The translations under genes were made by a program, and so were the position numbers. Under the pieces are notes generated by a model. That model saw only the letters and a list, made by a program, of their open reading frames with translations, had not been told where the DNA came from and made no database searches. Shown piece by piece: positions 33,780 through 45,560 of a stretch of DNA of 46,135 nt (its first letter is position 1; every line of letters starts with the position of its first letter). The stretch lies in contig MNCI01009513.1 of NCBI GenBank assembly GCA_015680685.1, positions 205,551 to 251,685 of the forward strand, in the 5' to 3' direction. The stretch is from Gnetum montanum. Lineage: Eukaryota > Streptophyta > Gnetopsida > Gnetales > Gnetaceae.

Positions 33780-34610
33780 CACATTTGGAACTAAGGGGGT
33801 ACCTTAGTCATGCAGTTGCTTCCTAACCCAGTGTGAGTTAGAAGGTGCATAGGGTTCAGATTGCATTATCCCGTAATCCCCTTAAGCTTCGCTTGCTATG
33901 CCAAAGGGCAACTCTACCCAAAGGGAATCCTATGGGAGGTCACTGGCTTCTACCACTCTTTTGGTTGTATTTGCTTCATGCATCTCATTCCCTACATTAG
34001 ATGCATCATGAGGAAACTCAACCTCCAACTCTTGCTCCATGTCTACATTGTTAATGGCTAAGGAAGTGGCGCTATCACCATAAATGATAACTTCACCACC
34101 TTCATATGGGAGGTGGATCTCTTGATGAATTGGAGAGGAGATGACTCATAATTGGGCTAGCCAAGGTCTACCCAATATCAAGTTGAATCCCAACATCTCT
34201 TCTATGATAATGAACTCAACAGTAGTAGGGAATTTCTCCCCTACTTCAAAAGCTATAATAATAGTTCCCCTAATAATGACTCATGACCCATTGAATGATT
34301 TCAAGCATGTGGTTCTTGTTGGCCTAATTTGATTTATGAGGCCTAACTTATCCACAATGGCGTATGGTATTACATTTGTTGCTACTCGGTCATTAACATG
34401 CACTTTGTGAATCTTGCATTGTCTAACACATATAGTAATAAACATAGCAACTTTTATGACCTTTCCCCTCTTGAGATCAACCTTAATTACTTCATCACGA
34501 AATGCTAGGGATGTGGAACTCAATTCCTGTGGTGCAGGGGGTAGCATCACTACATGGATGGAGGTCTCATCTATAGGGATGTCCTTTGTAATAGGGATGG
34601 AGGTCAACAT
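33780..34610 (-). pseudogene. Element D: protease region
   Basis: Minus-strand block colinear with 18838-19705 of C: DIPIDETSIHVVMLPP, then VHVNDRVATNVIPYAIVDKL, CLKSFNGS, and, after frameshifts, remnants of the part that in C ends WVKKQ. The expected catalytic triad is NDR here, DGD in C. The two copies share the unusual ATNVIP motif, so it is a family trait. Confidence 0.65.
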
Positions 34611-36122
34611 TCACACTAGTTCTTTGTGGTGGGTAGATGAGGTCATGATCAAGTCATACAAGCTCAACGTTGTATTTTTTTGTTTAAACGCTTGTTTGAC
34701 CTAGGCTACTATGTGAAAAAAGTCCTTGCCATTAGCTGTGTTTTTGTTGGCCTTGACTTCTTTCATGTAGCCTAAGAGAAAAATTTCTCATGGAGGTGAC
34801 TTAGGCTTTGTTTGGTTGGCTTAATTAGGGGCCTCAGTGCTCCCTTTTGATTTGCTCATTGTGGCTTCTTCAGTTATTTTGGCCATAGGAATTGCAGATA
34901 TGGGAACTAGCTTTGGTGGACCTAGCAATCTTTGCCCTCAATCTTGCCTAATCATTTTATCTACAAGATGCTCATTGGGTCCCCTGTGTTGCCACCTCAG
35001 GGTCCGACTAATGTTGCTAGTGAGGCTAGTCCTTGGAAAGAAAGAAATTAATGTGTTGGCTACAAGTAGGCTTTGAACAAGTGAGGGGCTAGCATATTGT
35101 GGCACTTTGTTGATGAAGGATGGCCAAATGGTTGTTGTTGATACGACATGCAAGGGGACCCTAACTATGAAAGGCATTGTGGGTGCTTGAGGTGATGCTC
35201 TAATAACGAAAGGAGTCCTCGAATTTGTGGGAGTTGAGGGGATCCTTTCACTACTAGAGGGCACTCAGACCATGAATGGCTATTGCATCAATTCTAGATC
35301 ATCATCAACATTGATAGCATTTATGACATAGTCAACATAATTTGCATTTAGAGGATCATTGTACACCCTCATTGATTGGTTTTGAGGCTTAACCAGGTTT
35401 GCAATGTCAAGTACTAGCTCATCTTTGTTGATCATCCTTTGCAGGTCATCTTGCAAGGCTAGGCAAAATTCTGTGCTATGGCCAGGAAATTGGTGGTAAT
35501 GGCAAAATTGATCCAACCTAAAATTTCTTGGGACCAGGGGCTTGTTTAGTGCTACAAAAGTAGGATTTCCTAGTAGCTTGTAGTATCTATCATATTTTTT
35601 GTAGGTAGCCTCAGACATTTATTTATATTGGATGTGTTTGGCTTTTAGCAGTTGGTCTAGCAACTCTGATGACTTTAGTGGTAATAAGGCATACTTAAAG
35701 TGATCCTTGTGCTCAAAGTTAGGCCTTTGAACAACTTGCGCTATGGCCACTGAGGATGTAGACGAGTTGATTACCTTAGCACTACAGTTGGTAGCTTTGT
35801 TGTTAACTGGGGCTTTGGAATGCTTAGCCTTTTTCCCCTGGTTGGTTGCTTTAGCTTCTTTGGCTACAATTGCCACCATTTTTTTCTGCTTTCCCTTGTC
35901 TTTGTCTCTCCTTGCATGCTGGCTCTTGTAGGCCACATATAACAGGTCTTTGCTAGCTGTTGCCACATCTTCTATGCTTTTGGTTTGAGTGAAGGCTTGG
36001 CTTAGGGATTGCGGGCCCAGGTAATACAGTTTTAACTTTATAAAGTCATTGACTATGCCCTTGAAAATGGCTAGGAGATGTGCTTTAGCTATTGGCTCTT
36101 TTATTTCATTTAGCGATGCACT
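34611..36122 (-). pseudogene. gag: Element D: gag, 5'-truncated
   Basis: Minus strand. The part from about 36122 reads SASLNEIKEPIAKAHLLAIF, QAFTQTKSIEDVATASKDL (35950), a Lys-rich region, a zinc-knuckle-like CHYHQFPGHSTEFC (about 35500) and a Pro-rich linker (35264-34938). All blocks align with C gag in order. The capsid N-terminus, leader and 5' LTR are missing: at 36122 the sequence switches to an unrelated RT. Stops and frameshifts are present, fewer than in the pol part. Confidence 0.8.
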
Positions 36123-36795
36123 TTAGATGCATCTATCATTATGTAAAATGGTATGGACCAGTTTAGTGCCTGTAAAATTGGAGTTTCTATGAGTTTTTCC
36201 TATACTTGTTGGAATGCATGTTCACATTCCTTGGTCTAGATGAATGGAGCATCTTTCTTTGTAAGCTCGACCAACAACTTTGTAATCTTAGAGAAATTCT
36301 CTATAAACCATTGATAGTAGCCAGCTTTCCCAACAAATGAGTAGACATCTTTGACCATCTCTGGTTGATGTGTGATTCTATGGATGACCCTTATCTTTTC
36401 CAGGTCTACCTCAATCCCTACCTAAGCAATTTTTTGCCCTAGTACTATGCCTTCTTAGACCATTAAATGGCCTTTCTACCAATGGAGCCTAAGGTTTGTT
36501 TTAACACATCTTTTCATTACTTTCTCAAGGCTATCTAGGACTTACTAAAATGTAGCCTCATAGGTAGAGAAGTCATCCATAAATACTTTTTCCTCGTTAC
36601 CAATTTTCTATTGAAAATACTAAGGACTAGGCATTGGAATGTTGCAGAGGCATTGCACAGACTGAATGGCATCTTGTAATATGCAAAATTTCCCTAGGGA
36701 CTAGTGAATGTTGTTTTGGCCTGATCTTTAGACACAATTTGGATTTCACTATAGCCACCATAACCATCTAAGAAGCTATAATAACAATGCCTAGA
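36118..36795 (-). pseudogene. Athila-type reverse transcriptase fragment
   Basis: Minus strand, in several frames: HCYYSFLDGYGGYSEIQI, DQAKTTFTSP, MPFSLCNASATFQ, the catalytic-loop version FMDDFST (36570-36590), VGKAGYYQWFIENFSK, and LNWSIPFYIMIDAS where RNase H would begin. FLDGYSGY, FMDDFS and PFGLCNAPATFQ are typical Athila forms, distinct from the Tat RT at 25905-27480. It ends at the join to element D gag and starts near a SINE-like tRNA sequence. It could be the pol of an autonomous relative of the BA family, but no link is proven. Confidence 0.75.
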
Positions 36796-36804
36796 TATAA
36801 TGTC

Positions 36805-36880
36805 CACCAATCCCCAAGAATCAAACCAATGACTTGGAGCTTTTAAATTGAGATCTTACCACTAGGCTAACACATCATTA
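36805..36880 (-). repeat. tRNA-like SINE relic (A and B boxes)
   Basis: Minus strand: TAGCCTAGTGG (36869-36859) fits the RNA polymerase III A box, and GGTTTGATTCT (36827-36817) fits a B box, with 31 bases between. The T-arm and acceptor stems do not pair, so it is not a working tRNA gene. A tail or target duplication was not identified. Confidence 0.5.
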
Positions 36881-36899
36881 TTGATTAATTTATATGAAT

Positions 36900-37708
36900 A
36901 CATCCTAGGACCCTAGTAAACATACACTTTGATGAAGCATCATTTGCTAAAATGTATCATTTGGTTACCTCAATGCATCCTCGTTGATGTATATTGGTTA
37001 ACTACTACATCACATATACTATGTCATAGGTGCATTGATGAAACCTCATCGACACCTAAGATGTGTCAACACATATGTGTTAATTGCATTACATCTTATT
37101 CAAGTAGAATTATGCTTAGACATAATCCATGATGGTAATAAGATTAAGATTAATTCCTATCCATTGTAGCACTTTGACTTAGAATAGAATTTACATTTAA
37201 TGTAATTTATTTTCATGCACATAGCTTAATATTTATGTTTTCATGCATATTAACCTTTGGTAGAATAAGCGTGACAAATTTCAAGCATAATGTATAACTG
37301 TTTGATAGCCTAGTAGTGATATTGCTTGGTACGCCTAGTAGCATATCGCTTGGTAATTCTTGTAATGGTTACACTAGTTCATAATGTGTATAGTAATCTC
37401 GGAATAGACACTCATTACCCTTAGGCTAATTTAGAATTTAATTTCATTGCTAATTAGCTTAAATTATTAATTTCTATATTATTGATTAGCTTAGTTCAAG
37501 GGCTCAACAACATCATAATCATATGTCTCAGTTTGGACTAAACCATACATAATAAAGCTACCACTAGTCCAAGTGGAAAGATAGCGACATGTGATCAACA
37601 CTTAATGATCTAGATACTACACTAGTTCCATCTATGAAATTCAATTGGATTGCACATGAATGCTTATGATTTGTATAGTTAGGCATAGGGAACTCTTAGC
37701 ACTCATCA
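36900..37708 (+). repeat. 5' LTR of BA3 (start uncertain)
   Basis: The right part, from about 37300, aligns in reverse complement with the BA1 LTR: GCTTGGTA repeat remnants, ACTAAACCATACAT, ACTAGTTCCATCTATG, and the end CTCATCA at 37708. The left part is strongly decayed; the start may be at a TGATGA near 36932. The palindromic array is not recognisable here. Confidence 0.7.
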
Positions 37709-37709
37709 T

Positions 37710-37727
37710 TGGTACTCTTACTGGGGA
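37710..37727 (+). other. Primer binding site of BA3
   Basis: TGGTACTCTTACTGGGGA, one base after the LTR end exactly as in BA1, with five substitutions against the tRNA-Asp-type site. Confidence 0.75.
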
Positions 37728-37841
37728 TGGTACTAATGATTTAGATTAGTTATATTATAAATGATAACTATAAAAGCATTAAAAATTTATCTTTTAATAA
37801 AAATTAACATTTTAAGTCAACACACATTACTAATTAAAAGC

Positions 37842-40589
37842 ATGACTTCTTCACATAAGGTTAATAGTCCATCATAGATAGAGAACACAAGCAGGAGTAA
37901 TGATAAGATATGTATTGAAAAGAATTGTAGTGAATCATTGTAAGCATGGGTCTCATATGCTCATTCTAACCCTTACTATATTCAAGAACTCATTCAACTC
38001 TTGTAGAAAATCCTAGTGGGGATGAGATAAGTTATAGAATAAGGAGAACCTCAAGGTTTAAGATATCCTACAAACCCAAAAGAGACAAATCAAAGGACCA
38101 TAAGGGATGATATAAGAGACATGATGATTTTCCCAATTTACCATCTTCCTCTTCATCTTTACCATCTAGCTCTAATGAAGATTAACATAGGCATGGAGAT
38201 AAAGCTTTACTAAGAGATCAAGATGGAGACAGAAATAAAGATCAAATGTAGGATACAAGGTACCAAAGGGAGCACAAATGAGCCCATAATAATTAGGCAA
38301 ATAAAGACAAAGATTATAACTACAACATGTTCAATAATGATGAAGCTTTGTTGGCTACTAGAAACATGATATGGATAAGTGAGGTAGTAAGAATACTCCA
38401 CAAGCATCAAAGAGAAAGTTGTATCAAATGGCTTAACATGAATAACATTTCTAAATTTCAGGGAAGCTATAATTTTGATCTATAGCATCATTTACAAGTC
38501 TTTCATGATGCCTATGCTTTGTAAAACATTAAAAGTAAGTGGCAAAAGCTTAAGATCTTTTCCACTGATGGTCCATAATGCTCGAGCTTTTCAATAAGAA
38601 GTACCAAACCTACTTTAGAGTGTCCAATATAAGAAATAAAATCCAAAAATGGAAGCAAGAGAACCATGAATCCCTTAATGCAATCCTAGGAAAATATTTT
38701 TTTTCTATTACACAATTGCCTAGGCCATAGATTTTCTAAAAAAGAGTAGCTTTGTCAGATCATTGATGGGCTTTATAGCAAAGTGAGGGATACCCATAGG
38801 ATCTATGCCCATGGAAGATTATCAAAACTAAAAGTTCATTAGATATAAAAGCTAATTGAACATGTGGCAAAAAAAAGAGAAAATAAAATTTGTACAAAAG
38901 GGAGAGTGTAGATGAGTATAACTTGAATCCAATTGTTTGTAAGAAGGAGGTCCATATTTATGTTCAAGAAGAACAGACATTTCTTGATGATGTAATTTCA
39001 CATAAAACCTTACCAATAGAAAAGTCCATCATTGAGATCATAGAAAAGATAGATAAAATGTGGGATTTGATGAATGAACAAATTATAGTTACTTTGAAAT
39101 TCATGGAAAAAAGTATAGAGTAGGAAAGAGTAAGAGACCAAGATAAAAAGAAAAAAAGAACAAGAAAATAAGCAAGGATACTTATCAACAAAAAGGGAAG
39201 CCTACAACAATAAAAGAGGTTATAGACTCATATTCAGAGGAGTAGGATGGATATGAAATCTATCAATATGAATGTCCAAAGGATTTCTTCCTAGTCATGT
39301 CACATTTGCAAGAGTTTGGGGGTTACACTTTGAACCCAAATTTTGTGGAAAAGAAAATGCGTAGAAGATTACCTTATCCACACAAAGTAATTATAGAAAT
39401 TTCTACAACTAAAAGTACTATCTAAGTGGAACTTCTCCTAACCTCAAGGCTACTATCAATAATAGTAGAAAAACCCATAGTTATAAGTGATGCTATTACC
39501 AACTAAGCAATACCTCTATTGCCAACTTGACTCTTATGGATACTATGTTCAACAAAATGTTTCTTCCAATGATTCTACTACCCTTACATCAACTCACTAC
39601 TACTATCCTCCTAAATACCATCAACCCACAACACCTCCTATGGAATCACCATCTTACACCTTTCACCATCTTTCATATGCTTAATTCTCTCATACTTCTC
39701 TCCAACATGTGCCATTACCAATAATGCTGAGAGAATTGGCACCATGACCTCAATAGGAGAATGTCACTCATGCTATAAAGATACAAGTGAATGATAATGT
39801 TAGTAGCTTGGAGCGTAAGCCTTGAAAACATTCGTTCTTTAGAATGGTTTCACATGTGTGACTAAAACTTGTAGATCAAAACCATCGTAAGACCAATATG
39901 ATGTAACTTTATTCCTCACAAAAACAATACCTCCTAATCCTATTCAAAAGCCAACATTGATCACCACTCCAAAATAAAATATAGAGATTGAACATGATAC
40001 TATGAATAGACAAAAAATTCCATGCATTAGTTATAATGCTAAAGGGTGCAATTGCGAGTTGAAAGTTCAAAGCTTTAAGACAATCCTCATACTAATCCAC
40101 AACAAACTTGAGGAACAAGTGTATATGCAAAACCATGTCTACACAATAGTCACTAAACCAAAAGACACCTGGTGGCTAGAAAATGAGAATACCAAACTGT
40201 CTAAAGTATGCATAGAAATATTAAACTCACTTATTAGCTCTTATTCTAAGAAAATAAACCAAATAGAGAACTTAGAAAAGGACATATTACACTTTGACTA
40301 TACACTAGAAGAAATTGTTAGACAAGGAGACTCATGAACTAAAGTAGGAAATCAAAAAGAAAACATATCTAAACCTTCTAAAATGAAAATTCCTTCTAGT
40401 CCAATTGAATATATGTCTCCGAATGATTGAAACCTTATTATCATATATGTAAAATGAGCTAACCAGTGAAAATATAAATCACCATAGATAATAAACAAAA
40501 AGCTTATGATGTATAACCCAAGGAATGTGTGGTCCATTTTCCAAATGCTTGCTTATGATTTTAGCTATGGAGAAGGTGTCCCATCATGA
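37842..40589 (+). pseudogene. gag: gag of BA3, heavily decayed
   Basis: Plus-strand counterpart of 5756-3783. ATG 37842 lies 115 bases after the primer site. Matching blocks: ISKFQGSYNFDL (38455), WQKLKIF, NKKYQTY with IQKWKQ (38590-38660), a Lys/Glu-rich middle at 38890-39123, and the Pro/Tyr/His-rich part YYYPPKYHQPTTPP (39600). The end FSYGEG (40560) matches FSYGG in BA1, and both run into a T-rich tract. It is about 770 bases longer than BA1 gag. The extra part includes an open stretch at 40002-40337 (IPCISYNAKGCNCELKV then a Leu/Ile/Lys-rich helix) that BA1 lacks. Many stops. Confidence 0.7.
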
Positions 40590-41766
40590 ATCAAAAATTA
40601 ATAAGTGCATTTTCATTTTTTTTTATAATTTTTTATATTTTTGATGTTTTCCTATTTCTTCAAAATTTTCCATTTCTTATTATTTTTCCTTTTTATATAA
40701 GTTTCTATTTTCTTAAGTCATTTACGTCATACTTTGTAGATTTTTACTATGTTTTTGTTAATAATGTTGTCAGACATGATGTAGAAATCAACACCATGTG
40801 TTGGGTTTTTATCTTATTCTATTAAGACAATTACGTAAATAATTGTGTAAAATAGTAAAACAACATCATCCATCTCTCTAGTTTCTATAAATAAGAGGTA
40901 TTTATCATGAAAGTAACATGGTTCTTCTCTTAGGAAACCAAAATTAACTCATGATCATTATGCCTTGAAGAAAATGAAAAGGGCCAAGGGGGAATGGAAA
41001 AGGAACTAACATCAAGGGGATTTTTTGATTCTATATACCTCCTATATGGATCTTACTACTTTATGTGTTTATGTAATTACTCATGTTTTAATTTTAGTGG
41101 AAGCATGTTCTTGAATAATTGTTAGTTTGCCATGTTACTCAAAAGACATGTTACTCATGCCTAAAGGTAGTCCTTTAGTAAGGAAAGCATAATCACTAAT
41201 TAATTAATTCATAAAATAAAATTATTCCTAGGGTACCACTAGAAAGACATGTTACCCATGCTTGAATGTACTCCTTTGTTGGGATTAGCATTGGCTATGG
41301 GGCTAAAGACACGTTACCCATGGCTAAAGACACCCTTTAACCAATGGCCAAGTTTCCTTATACTTAATGTTTAAGTAATTAATTAATCAAAATTACTTTC
41401 TTATTTTCTTTTATTAAGTATTAATGTTTTCATATGGTTGTGATTGGTCTCATGGTGATAAATTTGAAATGATGTAATGCGATGTGATTGGTTTGAAACT
41501 TGGATGGATAGGTATGATGGTTATTATAGCCATAACTAACACAAGAACCTATTGCAAACATGGTAAGTTATCTCATGTCTTAATCTCTATAATTCCTTCT
41601 CATCCCATTATTCATCTCATTGTTGTATACAATTATGTACCTAATGGTTTTATATAGTATAGTACAAGATTCCAACCAAGGTGATTGTGTGTTATTTGAA
41701 ATAAAGGCATGATTGACATTTAGATTCTAAGATACACACGAACATCTATAGAAGTGATTATACAAG
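40590..41766 (+). other. Long non-coding stretch of BA3 after gag
   Basis: Colinear with 3782-2735 of BA1 in reverse complement. Shared blocks include TATAAATAAGAGG (40888), ACATCAAGGGG (41011), GAAAGACATGTTACCCATGC (41242), AATGCGATGT (41477) and GATTATACAAG (41756-41766). No pol is present. The match breaks off exactly where the minus-strand LTR of BA2 begins. The motif AAGACATGTTACYCATG occurs several times between 41140 and 41330. Confidence 0.6.
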
Positions 41767-42511
41767 TGATGAGGGGTGAGGTACCCCTACGTTTAACCAT
41801 ATGAATATGAGCGTTTACGTGCGATCTAATCGAACTCTGCAGATAGACTAGTTATGGCACCTAGATAGTTATACATTGATCGTAGTTCGCTATCTTCTCA
41901 CCTGGACTAGTATTTGCTTTGTCATGTATGGTTTAGTCCAAAGTGAGGTATATGATGTGATTCCTAATTACTATGCTACTCCTAAAGTCACTAAGAAATA
42001 ACTTGAGTGAATTAATAGACAATGGAAACTAAAATATCAGCTAGCCTAAGTGCGATGAGCATTCGTCCTTAATCATCTACATGCATCTTGGACCTTGTGT
42101 ACTATTTCTGGGGTTACCAAGCACACATTACTTGAGTACTACTATATATGCTACTAGGTTACCAAGTAGTTACACTTAAATGTTTGTGATTAAGACGTAC
42201 CTATTCTACATTAACAACAGGAATAGTAAATAATAATAAAGAAATATTAACTAAGAAAATAATAAATAATAATTAACAATTAAACAATTAAAAACTAGGT
42301 GAATGCTAGAATGATGGAGTAATCTCAATCTTTATTGCCTATTATGTGCATGTCCAAGTACGTCACACTCGAACAAAGGTTCCGTACAATTACAAACATC
42401 ACATTGCGGGCATGCACTTAGGAAAGAATTGAAAACTAATTGAAAACTGACAAAAAGACTCAACCCTAAAGTCTTACCAACTGGCCTCCTTTCCTATGCA
42501 CCTAAGTGCTA

Positions 42512-42519
42512 TATTTATT
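42512..42519 (-). promoter_or_regulatory. Decayed TATA box of the BA2 LTR
   Basis: Minus-strand AATAAATA at the position of TATAAATA in BA1. Confidence 0.4.
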
Positions 42520-42535
42520 AGCTAAGATAGGGATC

Positions 42536-42608
42536 ACAATATCATGTATTTAATATCGTTATTCAGGCTACGATATCGCATACCCGATATCAAGCACTCG
42601 ATATTGGG
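42536..42608. repeat. Degenerate palindromic array in the BA2 LTR
   Basis: GATATCGCATACCCGATATC and neighbours; the GATATC cores survive better than the CGCG parts. Confidence 0.6.
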
Positions 42609-42631
42609 ACCTGGAAAATCGTAATTCATCA

Positions 42632-42641
42632 TACCCCCACG
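42632..42641 (-). other. Polypurine tract of BA2
   Basis: Minus-strand CGTGGGGGTA directly before the TGATGA of the 3' LTR. The sequence before it, CTCGAGGATGAGTT, resembles the usual end region of plant Ty3 elements. Confidence 0.6.
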
Positions 42642-42899
42642 ATTGAATGATAACTCATCCTCGAGTCAAATAATCAAAATGAGAACGAGTTCATTTGATT
42701 ACACAGTGGATAGGTATGGGATTATGAACTAACTATGAATTATCTCATGCCACAGTATGGAGTTAAAACAAAAAAAATTAGGACACCATGGGCCTCTTCC
42801 CATGTAATTCCTAGTGGTGGTGGCTCCTCCATGGGCCTCTTCCCCTTATCTTGTGCTCCAAGTTTTGGAAATGGATATCTCTGAAGGAGTGCCTAAAGC

Positions 42900-45560
42900 T
42901 TTTCTTCTTATATTCAAGGATCATGTATCATCCATGCTAATGTTCCAATATTTGATGGAGTCAGCACCTCCCATGGACATGGCAGTTGTGGAAACATCTG
43001 ATTGGCTTTGACATACCAAGCCACCAACAACCATTGTTCCTCCTCATAGGTTCTAGCTTTTTCTCTACATTCTTAGTAATCCATGAGCCATCGAGCTAAA
43101 TCTGCTGTGACATCTTTTTGCCCTTGGTAGTTGGCTTTGACCACCTCTAACTCAAAATTTGCTACCTCTAATTTCTACAGTGTCTTTTTGTGTTCAGCAA
43201 ATTTTGCTTCATACTTGGCGTAGGTGGCTACTACCTACTTCTCTAGTTTTATCCTCAGGCATCCTACTATCAACATGCCTAAGTTGGCATACCATAGGTT
43301 TGCCAACTCCATGTACTCATTAAGATCCTAGATCTATAGGTCTCAGCTCTTTAGTTTTTCTTGGTAGATGAAGGCGTAAGTATCCAGTATGGCTCACCAG
43401 TCAACGTTCTGAGTACTGAGAGTGTTGATATGGCTCTTAGCCATATGGATTTCTTCTTATACATCACCACTTGGTCTCAAAAATTTTCCTTCAACTTTTC
43501 ATATCGCTTAGCTTCATTCTATCACATGCTTATTTCAATGGCCATCTTCTAACAGATCATGCATACCTCCTCCATTGAGAGGATCCTATTTTCTCTAGTT
43601 AAGTGATTCATGTCCTAGTTGATTCTTATTAATTATTCTCACATTTGCTAGAAATTTTCCTCAAGAACATTCTTCTATTTTTCAATTATGATCAACTGGA
43701 GATTCTCAGCAGCAAGCAATTTATTTTCTTCTTGTAAGGCCTTGAGTGCTTTGGCATGTGCATACATTTGGGCTTGTGCATTCAAAGCATCCCAATTAGC
43801 CTTCTCTTTTTCCATTACCACCCTTTTATTCTCTTCCAATAGTTTATTTAGTTGCTCTATCTGAAATGACTCTAGCTAGTCAGCTGGGATAAGTTGGAAT
43901 GGATTCCGCTGTGTGGCTTGTAGGGTGACAAACTTCTTTTGGAGTCTTCTTAACTCATCCTCAGCATGTTTAGCCCTAACCTCTGCCATGACCAAATTTC
44001 CCTTTGTGGAAATGAGGTTTGATTGTGCTACTGTGACATCTTAAGGAATGTCAAACAAGGACATCATCACTTATCTTGTATGTAGCAACCAATATAAAGC
44101 ATCCTCATGTTCTACAGGAGTTATTGAGGAACCAACTAAGACTTGAGCATTGCATGCTCTTGTGAGATCCATTGATGCACAACAGGGACATTGAATGATT
44201 CTTTGATGTGATCTACGACCACTTCTGCTACTCCAACTACATCCTAGTGTTGCATGACCACTACTGTGGCACCTTAACCAGTTTCTAATTACACTTGAAA
44301 AGCTGCAGCATTTCCAGAAATCTATTATGACCAATGTGATTCTCCTCCTCCTGTTTGTATAGAAACCTTGACCTGTGTGTGATCAATTAAGACTATGAGC
44401 TGTATGACATTGTTAATTACCTTAAAGAGGTTAGCCTCATCACGACTTCCCCAACTGACCAATTTTGCAATGGCCCTAAGGTGGCTTATCGACAGTCGAT
44501 AATCTTGCGACAACGGTGGCAATTGGTCTTGCTAGCCTATGGTTTGCATGCTAGGCCCTACTTCCTATTGTCGATTGGGCCTCATGTCCAAAAGTTAGCT
44601 AGGCCTAGTTGTTTGAGGTGCATTGGGCCCAACCATCTACTCTTACTTAGGCTCTAGTGTCTCACCAACATCTTTCCTTAGTGCTGGTGACTTTAGTAAT
44701 TTAGCATATGAGGCATTTTGAGCTTTTCTGGGAACATCATTAGTGTACCCCAAAATTCCAACACATTGACATAGCTTCCTAATTAGATAAGGAAAAGGCA
44801 ATGTAAACTTCCTCATCTTACATTCTTCAAACACCTTAATATTTCTATGAGATATAGATGGGGTCGGTTGGCATCAACCTTGCCCATCAAGATTGCACTT
44901 CCTCTAGCCACATAGGTGGAAATTCTATTTAGTCCTTTTGTTAAGAATATGTGATAGGTGCTAATCTTGAAATAGATTCTCTCCACAAGGGTCAGTTCCC
45001 CATATGTTTTATCTTCCTTGCTGTACACCCTTTTTAACCATATTTTCCGTACATCAAAATCAAAGCAAGTAGATAGGTGAGCAACCTTGGGCCTTGTATT
45101 TGGAAGGTTCAAAACTTTCGAAATGGCCTTAGTAAAGAAATTGACTAAAATCCCACCAATATCAGTGGTGATGCCTTCTTCCTTATTACGCCAAAATTGG
45201 TACATCTTCCCCAAATACCATTCGCTACTCTCTAAGAGAATAGGCCACAATGGAGATCCTTTGACTTGATCTCTAATTGACTTAGGGGAAAATTTAGTAA
45301 AGGGTCCAAAATTGAGTTCCACTATCATTGCAGCTGACATGGACCTTTCCCAAATCACCTGAATGCATTCTGAGGACAACGTGAGATGTTGTCCCTATTT
45401 AGGTGCCCTGCCTTCACCACCTTCTGCATGCCTAGATTGTGCAGCAATAGGGGGTTCTTAATGGATGCTGAATTATTGTGAATTTTTCTCTACATATTCT
45501 ACAAGAGATCCTTGGCCATTTGGATGCACCCTAAGAGGGCCCTCCCTGTTGTCCTCATTT
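42900..45560 (-). pseudogene. ORF A, copy 2 (BA2), nearly full length but broken
   Basis: Minus-strand homologue of 1814-1. Start region near 45560; the stretch 45379-44813 is open (SSECIQVIWERSMSAAMIVE, RIYFKISTYHIF, then the coiled-coil part after a frameshift). The PF20167-like motif is TLPFPYLIRKLC (about 44800). The Gln-rich linker and the second half follow with frameshifts and stops. It shows what copy 1 loses at the edge: a long Glu/Lys/Leu-rich coiled coil (about 43970-43040) and a Trp/Pro-containing end near 42920. The ancestral protein was about 880 residues. It ends about 270 bases before the 3' LTR. Confidence 0.7.

Larger units (their letters stand above)
41767..42631 (-). repeat. 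3' LTR of BA2 (865 bp)
   Basis: TGATGAG to TTCATCA, aligned with the BA1 LTR over its length. It holds a degenerate palindromic array (42536-42608), a decayed TATA box and one or two of the 38-bp repeats. The right side adjoins a polypurine tract and then ORF A, so it is a 3' LTR. The left side adjoins BA3 at ACAAG. Confidence 0.85.

Noticed and set aside
36805-36880. Functional tRNA gene
   Set aside because: A and B boxes are present, but the T-arm and acceptor stems do not pair.
40586-40825. 79-codon hydrophobic protein
   Set aside because: It is the translation of a T-rich tract shared with BA1, where it is not open.
37842-41766. Endogenous pararetrovirus
   Set aside because: No movement protein, coat zinc motif or pararetroviral RT; the primer site and LTR fit Athila-like elements.
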